Source of the DNA: Diadema setosum
Taxonomy: Eukaryota; Echinodermata; Echinoidea; Diadematoida; Diadematidae
Assembly: GCA_033980235.1 (NCBI GenBank)
Contig: CM067072.1
Coordinates: 15,565,047-15,629,046, forward strand
Reading direction: 5' to 3'
DNA: 64,000 nucleotides
Part shown: piece by piece, positions 1 through 25,864 of the stretch
Position numbering within the stretch: position 1 is the stretch's first letter
Layout of the letters: every line of letters begins with the position of its first letter
Made by a program: the position numbers and the translations under genes
Notes under the pieces: generated by a model
Databases searched by the model: none
What the model saw: only the letters and a program-made list of their open reading frames with translations
What the model was told of the DNA's origin: nothing

Positions 1-155
1 TGGATGTTTGAGATGAAATCATGCCTGCCATTTACACCTCTTGGTAAGATGTGTAATCCAGAATGGTCATGGGGGGGGGGGGGGGGCTGTGAACAAGTGT
101 TGATTCTGAGGCAGCTGTCCTAGGTTGTAAATCTAATTGTAAACAGATCATTTAC

Positions 156-272
156 CGTTCCCTGGGTGGACTCTCCAGCGTTGAACAGCTTGCTCTGCTG
201 CTGCTTGACCGAGTTGGGGTCAACAACAAGGAGTGGCTGTGGAGTGACATCTGATCCATCATCATCGACCAC
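156..272 (-). CDS. DNAI4: DNAI4-like exon with DDDGSDVTPQPL motif
   Basis: This exon is 117 nt, 39 codons, phase 0 at both ends. The minus-strand acceptor reads TTTGAACAG before position 272 and the donor is GTAAAT after position 156. It encodes the acidic DDDGSDVTPQPLLVVDP stretch and a Gln-rich segment. It is the best conserved-looking piece of the gene in the window. Confidence 0.65.
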
Positions 273-3200
273 CTGTTCAAAGATGGAGACAGTCATGGGG
301 AGGGAGGGATTTTTTTAAGTTTGGCAAAGTCATGTGATGAGTGAAAGTTACTGACTCAGTTTGCGATGTAATGTCTTTAAAAAAAAAAAATGTCTAAAAT
401 CACATCTTACACTGTATTACACTGAGTACTAGAATACATTCTTTGAAGGCCAAATGCCCAAGGGATACATAGGGTGCAACCATGGTAATAATGACATTTC
501 AGAAGAAGAATATAAATCCAGTAAGAACATGACAATCAAATGCAAGAAAGAGCAGGCATTTGAACAGATGATGAGATCCAAATGCAAAATAGTACAATGA
601 TTTGTTTTTTGCAGGCATGGTGCCAGGTATTTACTTTCGGCAAACTTTGCCAACTTCCATAAGTGTTATGTGATATCAATTTCATTTGCATTGTAAAGAA
701 TTTCTTGCAATATCTTAGGACTGTGTGGCTCACTTCTTAATCTTTGCTATAACTGTCAAACTGATTAATTTCCTTTTAACATTCCTTGGGAATAGCGGTA
801 TACACTGTAAGATATGAACTGCATGATATGAGCATATACAGTACCTGTATGCCTTTTCAACAATAGGCCTACTTTTAAAACTACATTTTCTTGTCATTTC
901 CCAAAGACACACTTGCATACAGGGTTCAAGCATACAATTTCACAGCACAGCTCCACCTCTGCTTTCTTGATATGAAAGATGGTTCCAAAGTTTGGCCGAT
1001 GCTATGATGGTAAAAAAAAAGAAGGGGGGGGGAGGGTTGGTGAGGTTGTCTGAGCTCAGGCACTTAAACTTGAGGTTACAACGGATGCCAGTATTTTACT
1101 AATAATATCTGTGTATGAAGGCACTTATAAGGTTTTTCATTCCATATTTTGAGCTTCAAATATAATAAACAAACCTGTATGTTCAGGATCTTTCCACCAA
1201 GCCTGTGGTGCTCAGTCTTGCTGTCAATGCCCACTTGGCTCTTTCTGCTTGAGCTGAGGGTTGTGCGTGACCCAACACCCAGAGTCACATTGCGTTCCTT
1301 GCCAATGCGATTCTGACTGGTGGACCCACTGATTTTGCTGCGATTTGCTGCATTAGACCCTCCTCCGCCAGGAATCTTGAGCATGCTGGTGATTAAAGAA
1401 AAATTCATATCACACAAAACTGCGTCACTCTTTCAATGGACTGCTGCCTAATGGTTAAACTCCACGTGCTGGAACTTGATAAGATCTCGCTCCCTTTTTT
1501 TCTTTTGCTTGATTTTCAATTCAAACAATGTTACAGACAGTGTAGGTATCTAGAGTCACTCTGAGTCTGACTAAACTTAGAAAAACTAGATGCTATAAAC
1601 ATGGTTAGAGTTTTACCAGATTGTTTACAGACTAATGTTGGAGGGACAGGGTTTTTATTCTTACATCAGAATCCAGTCAATTTTTTAGCAAGTTTATGCC
1701 TACACATATTCACTGATATTATTATCTGATCTGATGACATAGAAGTTAGAACCACAAGTTCTATGGATATCTTACTGTTGTGCTGTTACTACTGCTACTA
1801 AGGTGCTAGTCAATGGGTTGAGTTTAACGTTAGAGTAGGCCTTGATTCATTACTAGATAGTTGCTTAAGTGGTATGGTTGGGTGTCCATAATATCGGACA
1901 CCTAACGTTTTTCTATCAACAGAAACGTGAAAAATCACACAATTTGACTGAAATTTTACTCACGTGTGGAGAAAATACTCCGGATTCACAAGCGCGCACT
2001 AGATGGCGGCTTCGAATGCGTGGGGTGTCATTTTTTCCGAACTCAGTTGCCGGGCTCATATCGACCGACCACCCCGCCCTCTATTGACAATACGTATAAA
2101 GCGTACTTAAACGCGTTTTTTCGACAAGCTGCTGTTTTTTTCTAGTCGTGATTTTTTTCCCCAATAATATTTGAATATATTTTGAATCCTTCGATATTAC
2201 TTTTGAAGGACTGTTTGATGAATTTGACTTGATTTTCATTAGGAAACTTTTCATCGTAATTGAAATAAATTAGATGAGTCGGTTTGTTTTTTCACATTCA
2301 TTTCTCGTTTCTGCATCAACTCGTAGTGTCGTACGGTCGTAGCGGGCGACAAAATGTTTATGTCATGTGTATGTGTAACGTGTGTGCACGATCGTACAAG
2401 CGGCGGTGACAATTTTGCGGTCAAAATCGTCAAATTTATTACGGAAGGATACTCAACATCTAACAACGAGTCAGACTGCAAAGGTAGGCCTAGTTAGATA
2501 TGTAGTTACACGATAAACCTTGGATTTTGCTAAATTTCGGTAATTTAGAGGGAATACTTAGTTGTTTTCGCCACATTTTACTCGGTAGCGTAGCCCAGTG
2601 AAGAATCGAACACCGTTGCGCGTAGTCCCATGCGTACATTTTCTTTCTGTACGCGCAATGCCATTATAATGCGCGGCCGGTCGTTATGGACCCGGTCGGT
2701 GGGTTGGACCCCTACCATACTGTTAGACCCCCCCCCCCCAAAAAAAAAAAAAAAAAGAAACATAAATTTACACACTCTTATTTTCCTCAGTGAATAGATC
2801 TAAATGTGTTTTACTACTTTTTCAGTTAGTTTACTAAATGACTGCTTTTTTTTTTTTGTAGATTTGTACAATTTGTCAATGTATTGGCTTTCATTGCATT
2901 GCCTAGGTAAAGTTTACACTTCACAGGTTAGAAAATTCTACGTTAAATCCAACACGTGCTAGAACTAGTCTAACTGTTAGATCTAACCTGGTTAGACTCA
3001 AGCAAGAGTCTAACTGTCACTAGTGTCAGAGTAGAAGTCCACTCATTCGTGAATCATTGCCGGGTCACATTGGCTGCTCATCAACATGTCAGAATTTGGT
3101 ACTAACGTTACAAGTTCTAAGACATAAAATGACCACTATACATTCAAGCATATGCGACTGTAGTGTCAGTTCTGTTCTGGTTCTACGATGTGTTCTAGTA

Positions 3201-3561
3201 GAGCTCTAGACCAGTTCTTGCATTAATACTCTCGGAGCTCTGCACTCACCCTGGCCCAGTTTTTCCTTTTCCTGCGCCTGTTGACATCGTGAATCTGGTG
3301 TGGTGTTGAAAAGTTCGTTTTCGATGGCTATTCTCCACCAATCAATTTATGCTGAGTTCGGCCCTTGAGCCCCAGCTTTGCTGACATATGAAAACTTAAT
3401 CTAGTACTTGCAGTTGATCATAGCTCGATTTCTTGTAATTTGACGGAGAAACAACTTCCTCAGTATCAAAACGCGCAGACAGCTCACTCGTTGCCGACGT
3501 TGGGGAGCTGGGCGTGGGAGGATCGACGATGTTCGAACGCCTGCTTCCTATTTCTACACCG
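156..3561 (-). CDS. DNAI4: DNAI4 (WDR78)-like gene, 5' part only
   Basis: Minus-strand gene whose 3' remainder lies left of position 1. Three exon candidates join in frame: 3412-about 3561, 1175-1385 and 156-272. The predicted N-terminus is Ser/Thr/Gly-rich and disordered, then contains a VVDDDGSDVTPQPL segment, which I associate with the N-terminal region of DNAI4/WDR78 before its WD40 repeats. The WD repeats themselves are not in the window. DNAI4 works in preassembly and stability of ciliary dynein arms. The strongest support is context: in human DNAI4 is the divergent neighbour of MIER1, and here a MIER1 gene starts within 1 kb on the other strand. The start codon is uncertain: an ATG stands at 1384, but the 3.4-kb exon extends the frame upstream. 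The name rests on one motif plus synteny. Confidence 0.55.
1175..1385 (-). CDS. DNAI4: DNAI4-like exon, Ser/Gly-rich
   Basis: The minus-strand acceptor ATCACCAG precedes position 1385 and the donor CAG|GTTTGT follows position 1175. The 211-nt exon begins with one base of a split codon and then ATG CTC AAG, so 1384 could be a start or an internal Met. It encodes a disordered basic segment rich in Ser, Asn, Gly and Arg that ends in KILNIQ and continues in frame into the 156-272 exon. Confidence 0.6.
1386..3411. other. DNAI4 first visible intron with a CpG-rich core
   Basis: No coding sequence was recognised. About 1960-2720 is clearly richer in CpG than the flanks. It includes a run of C then A at 2708-2757. 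The CpG-rich part may be an additional or alternative promoter, but no transcript start can be seen. The neighbouring intron 273-1174 holds only short homopolymers. Confidence 0.3.
2001..2010 (+). promoter_or_regulatory. YY1-like AGATGGCGGC site
   Basis: The ten bases AGATGGCGGC match the core of the YY1 consensus, which marks many animal core promoters just downstream of start sites. It lies in the CpG-rich part of the DNAI4 intron. One motif alone is weak evidence. Confidence 0.25.
3412..3561 (-). CDS. DNAI4: Probable upstream coding exon of DNAI4-like gene
   Basis: The frame encodes a disordered Pro/Ser/Thr segment (SNIVDPPTPSSPTSATSEL) followed by an acidic part, with higher GC than its surroundings. 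No in-frame ATG is present, so an upstream start exon is required if it is coding. The 5' limit at an AG near 3562 is a guess. Ending after CT with a GC donor (GCAAGT) gives the phase the next exon needs; a GT donor four bases on would break the frame. Confidence 0.4.
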
Positions 3562-4192
3562 TTAGTGTTACACAGACACAGTGAGGGGGAAATAACACTT
3601 TCCCTAAGCACAAAATACAAATATGTCCCCTGTATAATATGATTTGCAATTTTCAATGCCGGCGAACACGAATGAATTGACAAAAATGATTAGCGTTGAC
3701 TCTCCTGTGACCCATCAGTCCCATATGTTACAATCTGTGTGAGATGACACTCTGTGTGTGCGATCGACGTTCTTCCTGATCCATAGCATAGCATAGCACA
3801 ATAATGACTGAAGCAGAGATCAGCCGAAGCCGCCGACGGAGTTGCCATGGGATTGATAGGATCGAAGTGTGTACATAACACGACTTGTGATTGGTCCAAG
3901 CAGAAAAGTAAGTCATATTCGTACAAACTTCAAATTGTTTTATAAGGTGATAAATTGATTAAAAGGATGTAAAAAGGCATCAAATTATATTTTAGAATAT
4001 TTTTGTTCATTTTTTAATTGAAAAATCTGATTTTATCCCTGTGATGTAATTTTTCTATCTAAAATGACTGCTGTTCAGCAGACCAATTACGATATGGATA
4101 ACGTGCTGGCCCTAATGGGAACATCCGGGACTTTTTAGCTATTACGTCAGCAGCCCGTAGAGGTCGACGTTATCCCATAATACTGTGTTATC
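3562..4192. promoter_or_regulatory. Divergent DNAI4/MIER1 promoter region
   Basis: The two genes point away from each other across this interval. It contains CCAAT boxes on both strands (ATTGG at 3890-3894, CCAAT at 4083-4087), a CRE-like TTACGTCA at 4142-4149 about 45 bp before the MIER1 start codon, and no clear TATA box, as is usual for shared housekeeping promoters. It also carries the X-box-like motif listed separately. Transcription start sites were not determined. Confidence 0.45.
3841..3854 (+). promoter_or_regulatory. X-box-like (RFX) motif GTTGCCATGGGATT
   Basis: The motif fits 12 of 14 positions of the ciliary X-box consensus GTHNYYATRRNAAC; the last two bases differ. RFX factors use X-boxes to activate cilium genes, so its place just upstream of the putative dynein gene fits. 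A degenerate 14-mer can also occur by chance. Confidence 0.25.
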
Positions 4193-16897
<12,705 letters not shown>

Positions 16898-17439
16898 TAA
16901 TGAGTTGCGGTGGATCGCTTAGCAACGTGCTGCAGTATTCTGTGTGACAATATGTATATAGTGCCAGAGAGATGCAAACTATTCAACAGATATTAAGTTT
17001 TTTTTTACCATTATAGCATCTTTTTGTATGTTTGTAAAAAAAAGAAAGAATGAGTATACCTTCCCGTTACCATGATGATATTTACTTCTCCAGCGCGAAA
17101 ACAGTGATGGAAGACGCAAGAAGTGCAAACTACCGTATGGATAAACACAGGTCTCCTGTAGCTCTTTTGCAAACTTTCAAGGAGTATGGCTTTTACAAAA
17201 CACTTGGTTAGTGAGCCTTTGTGTTGCTTTGTTTTACTTGTGCACCACATGAGTTTATTTTCTAGCATCTTTTGTTGAAACCTGTGCAAGAATTTACCAA
17301 AGCGTTATCAGATGCCACCTTCACCGCACAAGAAACCGATACGCAAAATGCACGGCATACTATGTAAGAATTTATATTTTGATATAATAAGTAACCACTT
17401 TAAGCTCTCCTGAGGCTCGAGTAAACTAGTGTGATCATT

Positions 17440-18275
17440 CATCGTCCAGCACGCATTGTGTATCTTGGGGGCCGAAGTGGGCGCCAATTTGTACTTTTTC
17501 ATCTTCTTGAAAAACGCATGTTCAAATTTGTCACCAAACTTGGTATGTGTTATTGCTAGGGTGATAAAATATGCATTTGCAGCAATAGGCGCAGTGCCCC
17601 TCTTTCAGCCCCCAGGGGACCCCAGAGGACCCTAGAGCCCCAGATTAGAGAATCTTTACAAAATCTTCTATGAAACAAAAAAAAAAAAAAAGTGCTCAGA
17701 ACACATGGTAATATAGGTGAGTGTTTGTACCCTCCTGTGGCCATTCCCAAATTAGGGACTAATTTTCTCACCTACTCATCTTTTTTTTCCCCCAAAAAAT
17801 GTGTGTCTGGATTTTCACCAAACTTGGGAGGTGATAGAAAATCTGTTTGGTAAAACAGGCACCATGCTACCCTTGGGGGCCTCCAGGGCGCCCCAAAGTG
17901 AAAGATGTTCAGAAAAAAAAAAAGAATCTCGAGAACCAGATATGATAGAGTCACTAGTATGAGTGAATACATCAATGAGTGTGCTTTCTAATTTTTTGTG
18001 ACAGATCCAGGGCTGGCTCCCTCGCAACCAGGGCCAAATATGGGGCCAGTTTTTAATCCTTTTGAAAACGGGGTAAAATTTTTTCTTCCGCATTACTTTT
18101 TATTATTAGTATGATACAATATGCAAATGGACACCATGCCCCCTGGAGCCCCCCCCCCCCCCCCCAAGATACATTTGTGTTTGCTATGTTCTTTTAAGAT
18201 AATAGTCAGGAAGAATGCATTAAAGGTGAACTTGCGATACTCGGGTGAGCACTAGACCCACTTGGTCTCTTGTTC
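17440..18275. repeat. Unclassified degenerate repeat with ~220-bp units
   Basis: Diverged units share CACCAAACTTGG, then GTGATA-AAAAT, then GCACCATGCCCCT and a G/C-rich segment. It ends near GGGTGAGCACTAGACCCACTTGG. No inverted ends or coding sequence were recognised. Confidence 0.4.
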
Positions 18276-18885
18276 CTTACATTATGAGAATGTTTCCATC
18301 ATTTTGGGCTATTTTCAAAGCTGTTTATCGTGGATAGAGAATCTATTTCTGCTTGGACAACATGAAACAGTTTTTTATAGTCCATTCCAACTTCCTTTCA
18401 CAAAGCCTACATGGAGAATTTGCAGGCGGGATATTTTATGAAATGGCTTATTTTTTATTGGCGTATTTCACTGATTAAACAGAATACACCCATCAGCCTG
18501 TATTATTATCAATTGGTAAACCAATGTACCTGTGCAACAGTGATCACTTTACGCTTCCTACGAGTTCAGCCTAGACTGATGGAGAATAACAAGGTATTAG
18601 ATAGAGTGTTGTCTGGACCAATAACTGAGATGTTGATTAGTTTTGTTGTAAACTTACGCCTATATACTGTATTTGTGAATTGAACTCCCCCATTTTATTA
18701 ATACTGCAAAATCTTGCTTTTCTAATCTTTTTTGTCATGTAAAAAATAGTTTCTGTTTTCCTATTCCACTATTCTATGAAACAAACAAACAAAAACAGAA
18801 GTGTGTCAGGCTTTCATGTGAAAGGCAGAACATGTGACTCCCATCAAAACAGTTCTTAGTCCATTTATAAACTCAACTTCACTGG

Positions 18886-19071
18886 TACAATGGAACCTCA
18901 TTATAGCGAGGTGGGATGAAATGAGATACCCCGACATGAGACAATTTTGCATAACCAATTCCTTTTATATTCTTCTGTTTTCTTTTTTCCTCCCTGATAT
19001 AACAAGGTACTTGCTATAATGAAGAAATTTCAGTGATCCCACGCATCTTGTTATAACGAGCATCCCTTGTA
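18886..19071. mobile_element. TA-flanked MITE of the TTATAACGA type
   Basis: 186 bp between TA dinucleotides; starts ACAATGGAACCTCATTATAGCGAGG and ends TTATAACGAGCATCCCTTGT. Ends are mutated relative to the 46403 copy. No coding sequence. Confidence 0.6.
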
Positions 19072-21156
19072 CCCAATTGCTGGAAAGTCCTGGATAATTT
19101 GATTCACTCTGTGTTTGAATCTTGATGTCTTGTCAGTTCTTTGCATAACCCTGTGGTAGTCTTGCAATAACTTCTGAAGTGACAATGAAAGTGTTCGGCC
19201 GAAAGTTATTCATTTTACACATTTTCTTCAATTTTCGTCGGTTCCTTTTTATTCTATATCAGGGAAAATAAGCTGCAATAGCGTTGTCCAAAAGTTTGTG
19301 TACATGTTTTGCCAAGACCGCAGTTGATGCCTTCATCATTATTTGTATGAGGTGGGAAATGGACATGCCTAATGACTGCGCATTGTTGGGGTCCAAGTCA
19401 GTGGTTTGATTACCTGTTTGGCCTCACAGTCCTGCGCTGTCCCGCAATGTAGATTTGTCCTTTGTTTTACGTGAATGCACAGATGGGAGTTTGGTTTGCG
19501 CCTTCATGTGTAGCAGTCAGATAGGATCTGTAGACTTGGCCATGGTCTTTTGGTTGTATTGCAGTGATAACTGGTTTGATTGGAGAGTGGTAGGAATGTA
19601 CAGCATAGTATGAAAAGACAGTGTGTATCCTAGCTGTGATTGCCAGGACACGGTGGCTACTATTCAGCATGCTGCAGAAATTATAGACTGTATTGTGATG
19701 TCATCACTCCTTTGCTGCAGTAGTATCCACAAAAGACGAGTATACCTTAGCATGAAGATTCTGCGCTATTACATGATAATAGTTGCCTGTGAGTGTAACT
19801 GCAAAGCAGTGCTTGTCTTTGCTTGCAAACATTCTTGAGCTTTTACCTGCAGTCAGTTGCAACTTGTTGTGACAGGCAGCGGCATTTGAACTATTTGAAT
19901 GTAAGTGTAAATGTTATAGAAAATCGTAGTGACCAGTGCGGACATGATAGTAGATAGTCCATTGGAGTAACAGTCTAGTCAGAGTGTTGCTCTTATGTAG
20001 ACAGAAGAGATGTTATGTAATTGGTATCTATTGCTGAAGGATGCTGAAGAACTTTGTGCATTCATATATTTTCTATCTGTTGTAGTCTTTGCAAGCTAAA
20101 ACTTTCCGTGCCCTCCAGCAGTGTGTAAAACTCGCATCAATCAGCCAAGTTTACTGTGACCTGTCAGTCCAGTGCCCAAAGGAAACTCCACTTCCCTTAG
20201 AATGTGTGTACTCTGGGATCTTGTCCAGTGAAAGCTTGCTACATTTTGCAGAAGTGATGCCATTTCTGTCAAGCAGTGAAGTGCACCATGCATTTTTTCT
20301 CCCGCTTTAGCTTTTGGCCATGTCTGAAGTGATGCACCTTTAAAGTAGTGGTCATAGTATATGATTTATTACCACTCTCACACATTCATTTTAATTTGTG
20401 GTCAATATGACATATTCCAGGGCATCAACATATACAGAGCCTATCTGATGTGTCCAGCTCTTCTCTTCTCTGGACTTGTTTTATTTAATGCTTAAAAGCA
20501 AAAACTGAGACTGTGGCTTGGTGATCGTGCTTTTATTGGCAAAGTCTAATGAACTTATATCTACTTGGTATGAAATATTGTGGCCTTGACAACTCGAATC
20601 ACTTCCATTTTCAAGCTATTGCCATTTCGTTTGGAGCAGATAGCATACATGTCATAAAACTTGCACTGTGAACAATATTGAAAGTAGGAAGGTGATCCTT
20701 TTTTTGTTTTAACTTGAACTAAATGTGAAAAGTGTTGAGTTACCAGTGTACTGCACCAAAGTTTGATTTTCTGATTAGTTGTATAGTTATGTTTGATTTT
20801 CAAGTTTGACAAGTACAATCTTATGTTCAGTTTAGTCATATGTCAATTTTCCTCAAGATCTGGTTTATACATTTCTTTTCCTTTTTTGTATATATTCTGG
20901 TAGCATGTTGTATGCTTTATATGACCTACAGAAGAAAGAGTAAGAAGGATGTATGTAAATATACTCAGCAAGCGTATTTCATTGTGTATTTTTATTTCAG
21001 GTACATTTGTAGAAGATGACATAGTGACAATGGTGAACAGAGGAGGGAAAATGTTTGCAGATCTGTGTAGGCTTATGTCACTGATCTTTCCAAATGAAAT
21101 GCAACATCAAATTCAACTTATTTTTGTATGATAGCTGCTTAAAAGTGAAAAACAAC

Positions 21157-21354
21157 TACTGTAAAAGTGGATATTTTTGCAAAATTTTTCGCACTCAGCT
21201 GGGTTAAGATGAGTTTAGTGTGTTATTAATTCCGCGAGGTATACAAGGTGTACTACAAACAAAAATATTGGAGTGCTTTTATTTTCGCGCTAGTTTCTGG
21301 TTGCGTGAAATGCGCAAAAATTTCAGCACTGCAAAAATTTTCACTTTTACAGTA
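21157..21354. mobile_element. TACTGTAAAA-ended MITE, copy 1
   Basis: 198 bp, ends TACTGTAAAAGTG and CACTTTTACAGTA. Subterminal motifs TTTTGC/GCAAAA recur. Related copy at 40595-40808 shares CGCACTC-GCTGG and the GAAATGCGCAAAAA segments. Confidence 0.7.
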
Positions 21355-23541
21355 TTAAGGTTCTTTGAAATCTTGAAAGGGAAAACTGAGATTTCAAGGT
21401 GGTGCTACTAGATTATAGTTATATGATTTTTCATTTTAGCAGTCTGTAAATTTTGTACATAAACACATAAAAACCTTTAAAAAAATTTAAATAAGATATA
21501 TGCCGAGTTAGCATAGCATAGGAAGACCAAGGAAGGGGGCATGGTAAAGTTCTTTATGGGTTTAGCTGAGTGGGTTTGAAAGAAGGTAGTGAAAATTCAC
21601 AAAAGATATGCTCTCAGAATACTGCAATTCTGTGTACAAGGTTAGCATCCCTGCATCACACATTGTTAGCTTCCAAAACTTCTTTTTCCCTTTTAATGAT
21701 GTGTAATTAATGTTCATGAAATGACATATCCTTTGTATGCAGAGGTCAGCTGTGCGAACCCCCTCAACTTGTTCTTGGCATGGGGCCAAACATTTGTTGT
21801 AGCTTGAGTGATCATGTGACTTGGTAATCCGAGAGCAGTTTAGATTATCAAAGTGATGATGTCACCAGTCTTTTGTTACAGTTTGGATTGGAACCGGGTG
21901 CGAGCATGGTTAGCAACAATAACGTTCGCAGATATTTGAGCCAGGTTAGGGTGTTTAGAACCAGTCTTTATGGCCGTGAATGGATGCGACATCACACTTT
22001 GGTACTCTACTGCACTTGCCTTGGACAGTTGGAAATTTGATAGCAATGCACTGAATGAACAGGTTGTAATACAGGATTTCAAGTTCAGACTAAAAAGTGA
22101 CTGAGCAAGAATTTCTCCAACTGTCAAATGAAATTATCAGCATCATGTGTAGAGACTCTACTTTCCCCCGACTGAAATATGAAAGATGCTTCTATCAACT
22201 CATTATTATCAGATGTGTGGCAAGGTATTCCTGTCACTCTTAAAGAGGTGGTATGAAGTTATTTTTTTTTTTTTGGGGGGGGGGTGTGGATTTCATTTTT
22301 AAATACTCTAGTATAACTGTGGTAAACCAGTGATAAGAATTCCCTGCATTTTTTTTTTTCTTCTTCTTGAAAATGTCAGCGGAGATATTTCATGCTGGTG
22401 TGGAAGAGAATGTCAACATCGTTGGAAGATGAAATGTTCAGTTCTTTGGTTGCTGCGATGTCGTAAACAAAGATAATCTTAATTTGTTGGGACCTTTGTA
22501 TATTCTTGTGCCCTCATGAGACTATATGGTCCTCATTGTTCTGGAAGAGCTACGATTTCAATGTCCTTGTGGTAAAGAATTCAGGGGACTTACAAATATT
22601 CAGTCACATCAGATCAAATCGAGCCAGTTCTCGTTCCAGTCTGGACCTGATCCAGTTGCTGCATGTATGTGACTTCACTGTGGTTTCAAAAGCTACGAGA
22701 GGTTGGGGACATTGCCATTGCGATGATGTATACAGTAATGGGGCTGATACAAATAAAAAGTAATGACAGACTTCCTCAGAGCATGGTGTGTGCATTGATA
22801 TATTTGATGTGACCCAACATTTTCTTTAATATATACGATCGACGAATATTGGTTTGTGCTATAGAATTCTCCAACATTTCCCCCTATTTTATAGGGTAAG
22901 CTGTCTTGTTACAGCATCAGTGAGAGGTGTCAATTCATCAACTTGTTTCATGTACTATACAACCTAGTATTTAATATCTTATTTTCTTGAGCTTTATGTG
23001 GTGATCCTGCTCAAGTTTTCGACTCTTGTTTTCAGGGATACACCCTGTTGTGAAGAAATCATGTTGCATATTTTTGACCAAAGCTGTGTAAGTGTATACG
23101 TGAAAGATTGATGATGTGATAGGCCAGCGACTTTGTGTGAAGAGCTCTTTGATCAAAATGTTTTACGAACTTGCAGCAAATTTTAATCACCAAACAAAAA
23201 CCAAATGACAGAAGTTTTGATTAATCTGAGAGTATTGCCAGTGAATTTTTAGCATGATGTCTGTTTTTGAGACACTCACCTACCTTTTAAAGACTCAAAA
23301 TCTCCTAGAATTTCATACCTCCCTCATTTCAAAGTAAATATAGGTGTCACTGATGTTGATTTAGTTGTATTTTTTGTATCTCACTCCATGCCTTGATGTC
23401 CCATACATTGTATCAGAATTTCAATAAAAACTTTTATCTTAATCTGCTTTGCCTACTTCAGTGGATAAACTAGCAAAATATATCAGACCTGCTGCAAAAT
23501 AATGATATGGTAAATGTATGTTGCCATCTGCAAAATAATAG

Positions 23542-23731
23542 TACAGTGGACTCCCATTATAACGAAGTCCTCGGGACCGGCAGTTTTCTTTCGTTACTTC
23601 GAAATTTCGTTATAACTGAACAGATAAACAATAAACATACATAGAGCGGATAATGTTTCGGCCTAAATTTTTACTTCGTTGTAACCAAAATTTTGTTATA
23701 ACCGTGTCCGTTATAACGGGAGTGCACTGTA
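23542..23731. mobile_element. TA-flanked MITE of the TTATAACGA type
   Basis: 190 bp, CAGTGGACTCCCATTATAACG at one end and CGTTATAACGGGAGTGCACTG at the other, flanked by TA. Close relatives lie at 39047-39238 and 46311-48556. Confidence 0.75.
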
Positions 23732-25864
23732 TAGCAAAACTCCTTAAATCAGCAATTTTTGAGACTCGTGATCAAGTCTTCTCTGTTGTTATGAAGGCTT
23801 CCAGATTCAGAATGGAACAATTTCTTTGGAGTGCGCATTTTGTGCACATTTATTATCATGCCCAGAAGGGAGTTTCATTTTAGACTGTCAGATTTTGATT
23901 TTTCATATGGATATGTTTTTGTGTGTTTCTGTCAGTGGAAGCGTCATTGCTGCTACAAGAATTTTTTTTTTTAAAGAAAACATAATTTGAAGTTACACTC
24001 ACGTAGGATCCGAGGCTCATGATCTTATTTTAGCATACATGCCTTTGCCAGAGAAAAGAACCATTATACAATAATCTCTCGCAGTGTGAACTTGAAAGCA
24101 TCATTTTTTTTTTGTTCCTTAAAAAAAAAGATAAATATAATCTTACTTTCTAAGTTTTTTGGGGAGAAGGATGGGAATCGACATGATCGGGACTCTGTAT
24201 TTGTAATTTGCATGCCACCCAAACATTCACAAGGGGATATCATTATCAGACATTCATATACATTATACCTTTTTTTTTTTTGGTGAAGAGATGTAAATAC
24301 TGTACCTTTTCCCTGGTGTGCCAACAATACAAGAACTGCGCAATCTATGGCAATGGAATGCCTAAAGGATACTTTGATACCAAGGATCGTACAGTTTTGA
24401 GTTAGGGATATCGGGAAAAAAAAAGAGAGAAAGAAATAAAGTCATTTTGTGTAATGAACATGAGACTAGAGAGTATACAGTGATTTGAGTTCCTTTGCAG
24501 TGGGGGATGATTATGAAAAAAAAAAAAATAGTGGGAGTAACCAGAAATAGGAACTTAATGAAAACTTTGCTAAGTCAACTAAACTGTTGTTAGAGGGTCA
24601 TCACCCATTTTATCTTTGTAACTTTAGTGATATGCTACTGATAAATCTTTACGGTTTCCCATGCGCCCCATCTTATTATTTTGCAGATCTGTTTCCCCTC
24701 CCCCCCCCCCTTTCACAAATGACTTTATAAGTACTAAATTTACTTCCATGCAAAAATTACACAAGTATTGGAACTATGAGTGGTTTGATTCCTGTGACAG
24801 AGGAGCATTTGCAGTGCTAATTAACTGGATATTGAGAGATATGTGAAGTAACGCATCACCATTTGTGAAAAGTATTAGAATGGCAATTACCCGATAAGGA
24901 GGAAGAATGGCTTGGTATATGATCAGTTTTGTTGAACAGCAGTCTGGCTGTCTTATTGGTTAGAAGCTATTCTGTGTTGTTTTCTTTTTCCCCAACTTCG
25001 CATTTCATTCATGAGCACATCATCCATGGTCAACTAATTCATCTTAATGGATTTTATTTCATTGTAGGGGTCCTACTGTACTTGTATCAAGGCCAAAACT
25101 GAAAGATCGTTGGTCATTGAATTATTTCAGTATTATGTAACATTTGTCAACAGTGCACTGTTAAAAGTATATTTTAGCTTTGTATATTGCGTTTCAAGAA
25201 CTGTACATTTCATTTGCATACTGTTTTGCACTGTTTGGATAATTGGGGCAGATTTGTTCGTACACACTGAATTTTTATCCCATGTTATGTATTTCCACCC
25301 GAAAGGGACTCGAGTCTGCAGTTTGCATATTGTTTGTATGCTTTGTTCATTGAAAAATTTTGTGTTATCTTTTTTTCTTTTTTTTTTGGTAGCAGACAGT
25401 GTACATATTTTAAAAGGCTTTAAATTATTGAGAACTACGGTATTTCTGATTGGCTCTGTGAGACTTGTGAAGCAGTTGTGGGATGATTCAAAGTACGACT
25501 GCTGGAAGGGGGTGGCGAGGGCTAGGGCTAGGAATATCATCAAGAGATCCTTCATCTTCTCAGCTATTTTTTCATGTACTTTTGTAAATATTAAGATGTT
25601 TGCCACTTCAACGTGTAGCTATATAATTATATATACAAATCTGGAATAAATATGACTGAATAGCAGAGTAATTGCCTCCTTTGTCTCTGCATTTTTTCAA
25701 TGAAGCGTATTACAGTATACGTTCATTAGTGCCGCTATTTCTTTTATTTTTTTCTCTGATTGAAATAACATCAGTTATCTGATATTTTGCTTCATACGCC
25801 AAAGAACACCATGCCTACATGACAAAGCTAGTGTCTAAACTAGCACACTTTAGTTGCTAGCAAG

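Larger units (their letters stand above)
16898..25650 (+). other. Gene-free region after MIER1, possibly a very long 3' UTR
   Basis: No coding exon was recognised. Possible polyadenylation signals on the plus strand are AATAAA at 22752, 23424 and 25646; the last is followed by an abrupt change to dense MITEs. Pumilio-type TGTAAATA octamers occur at 20954, 24292 and 25583. Three MITEs are inside (18886, 21157, 23542) and an unclassified repeat at 17440-18275. Intergenic DNA is an equally good explanation. Confidence 0.3.

Noticed and set aside
3690..3926. Frame beginning MATPSAASADLC as first exon of the DNAI4-like gene
   Set aside because: An ATG exists at 3849 and a weak donor follows, but no conserved residues and no proven link to the next exon; it overlaps the X-box-like site.
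25110..25649. 179-codon plus frame and 157-codon minus frame on the same DNA
   Set aside because: Both lack recognisable domains, the plus frame opens with TTG, and the sequence looks like AT-rich 3' UTR ending at AATAAA.
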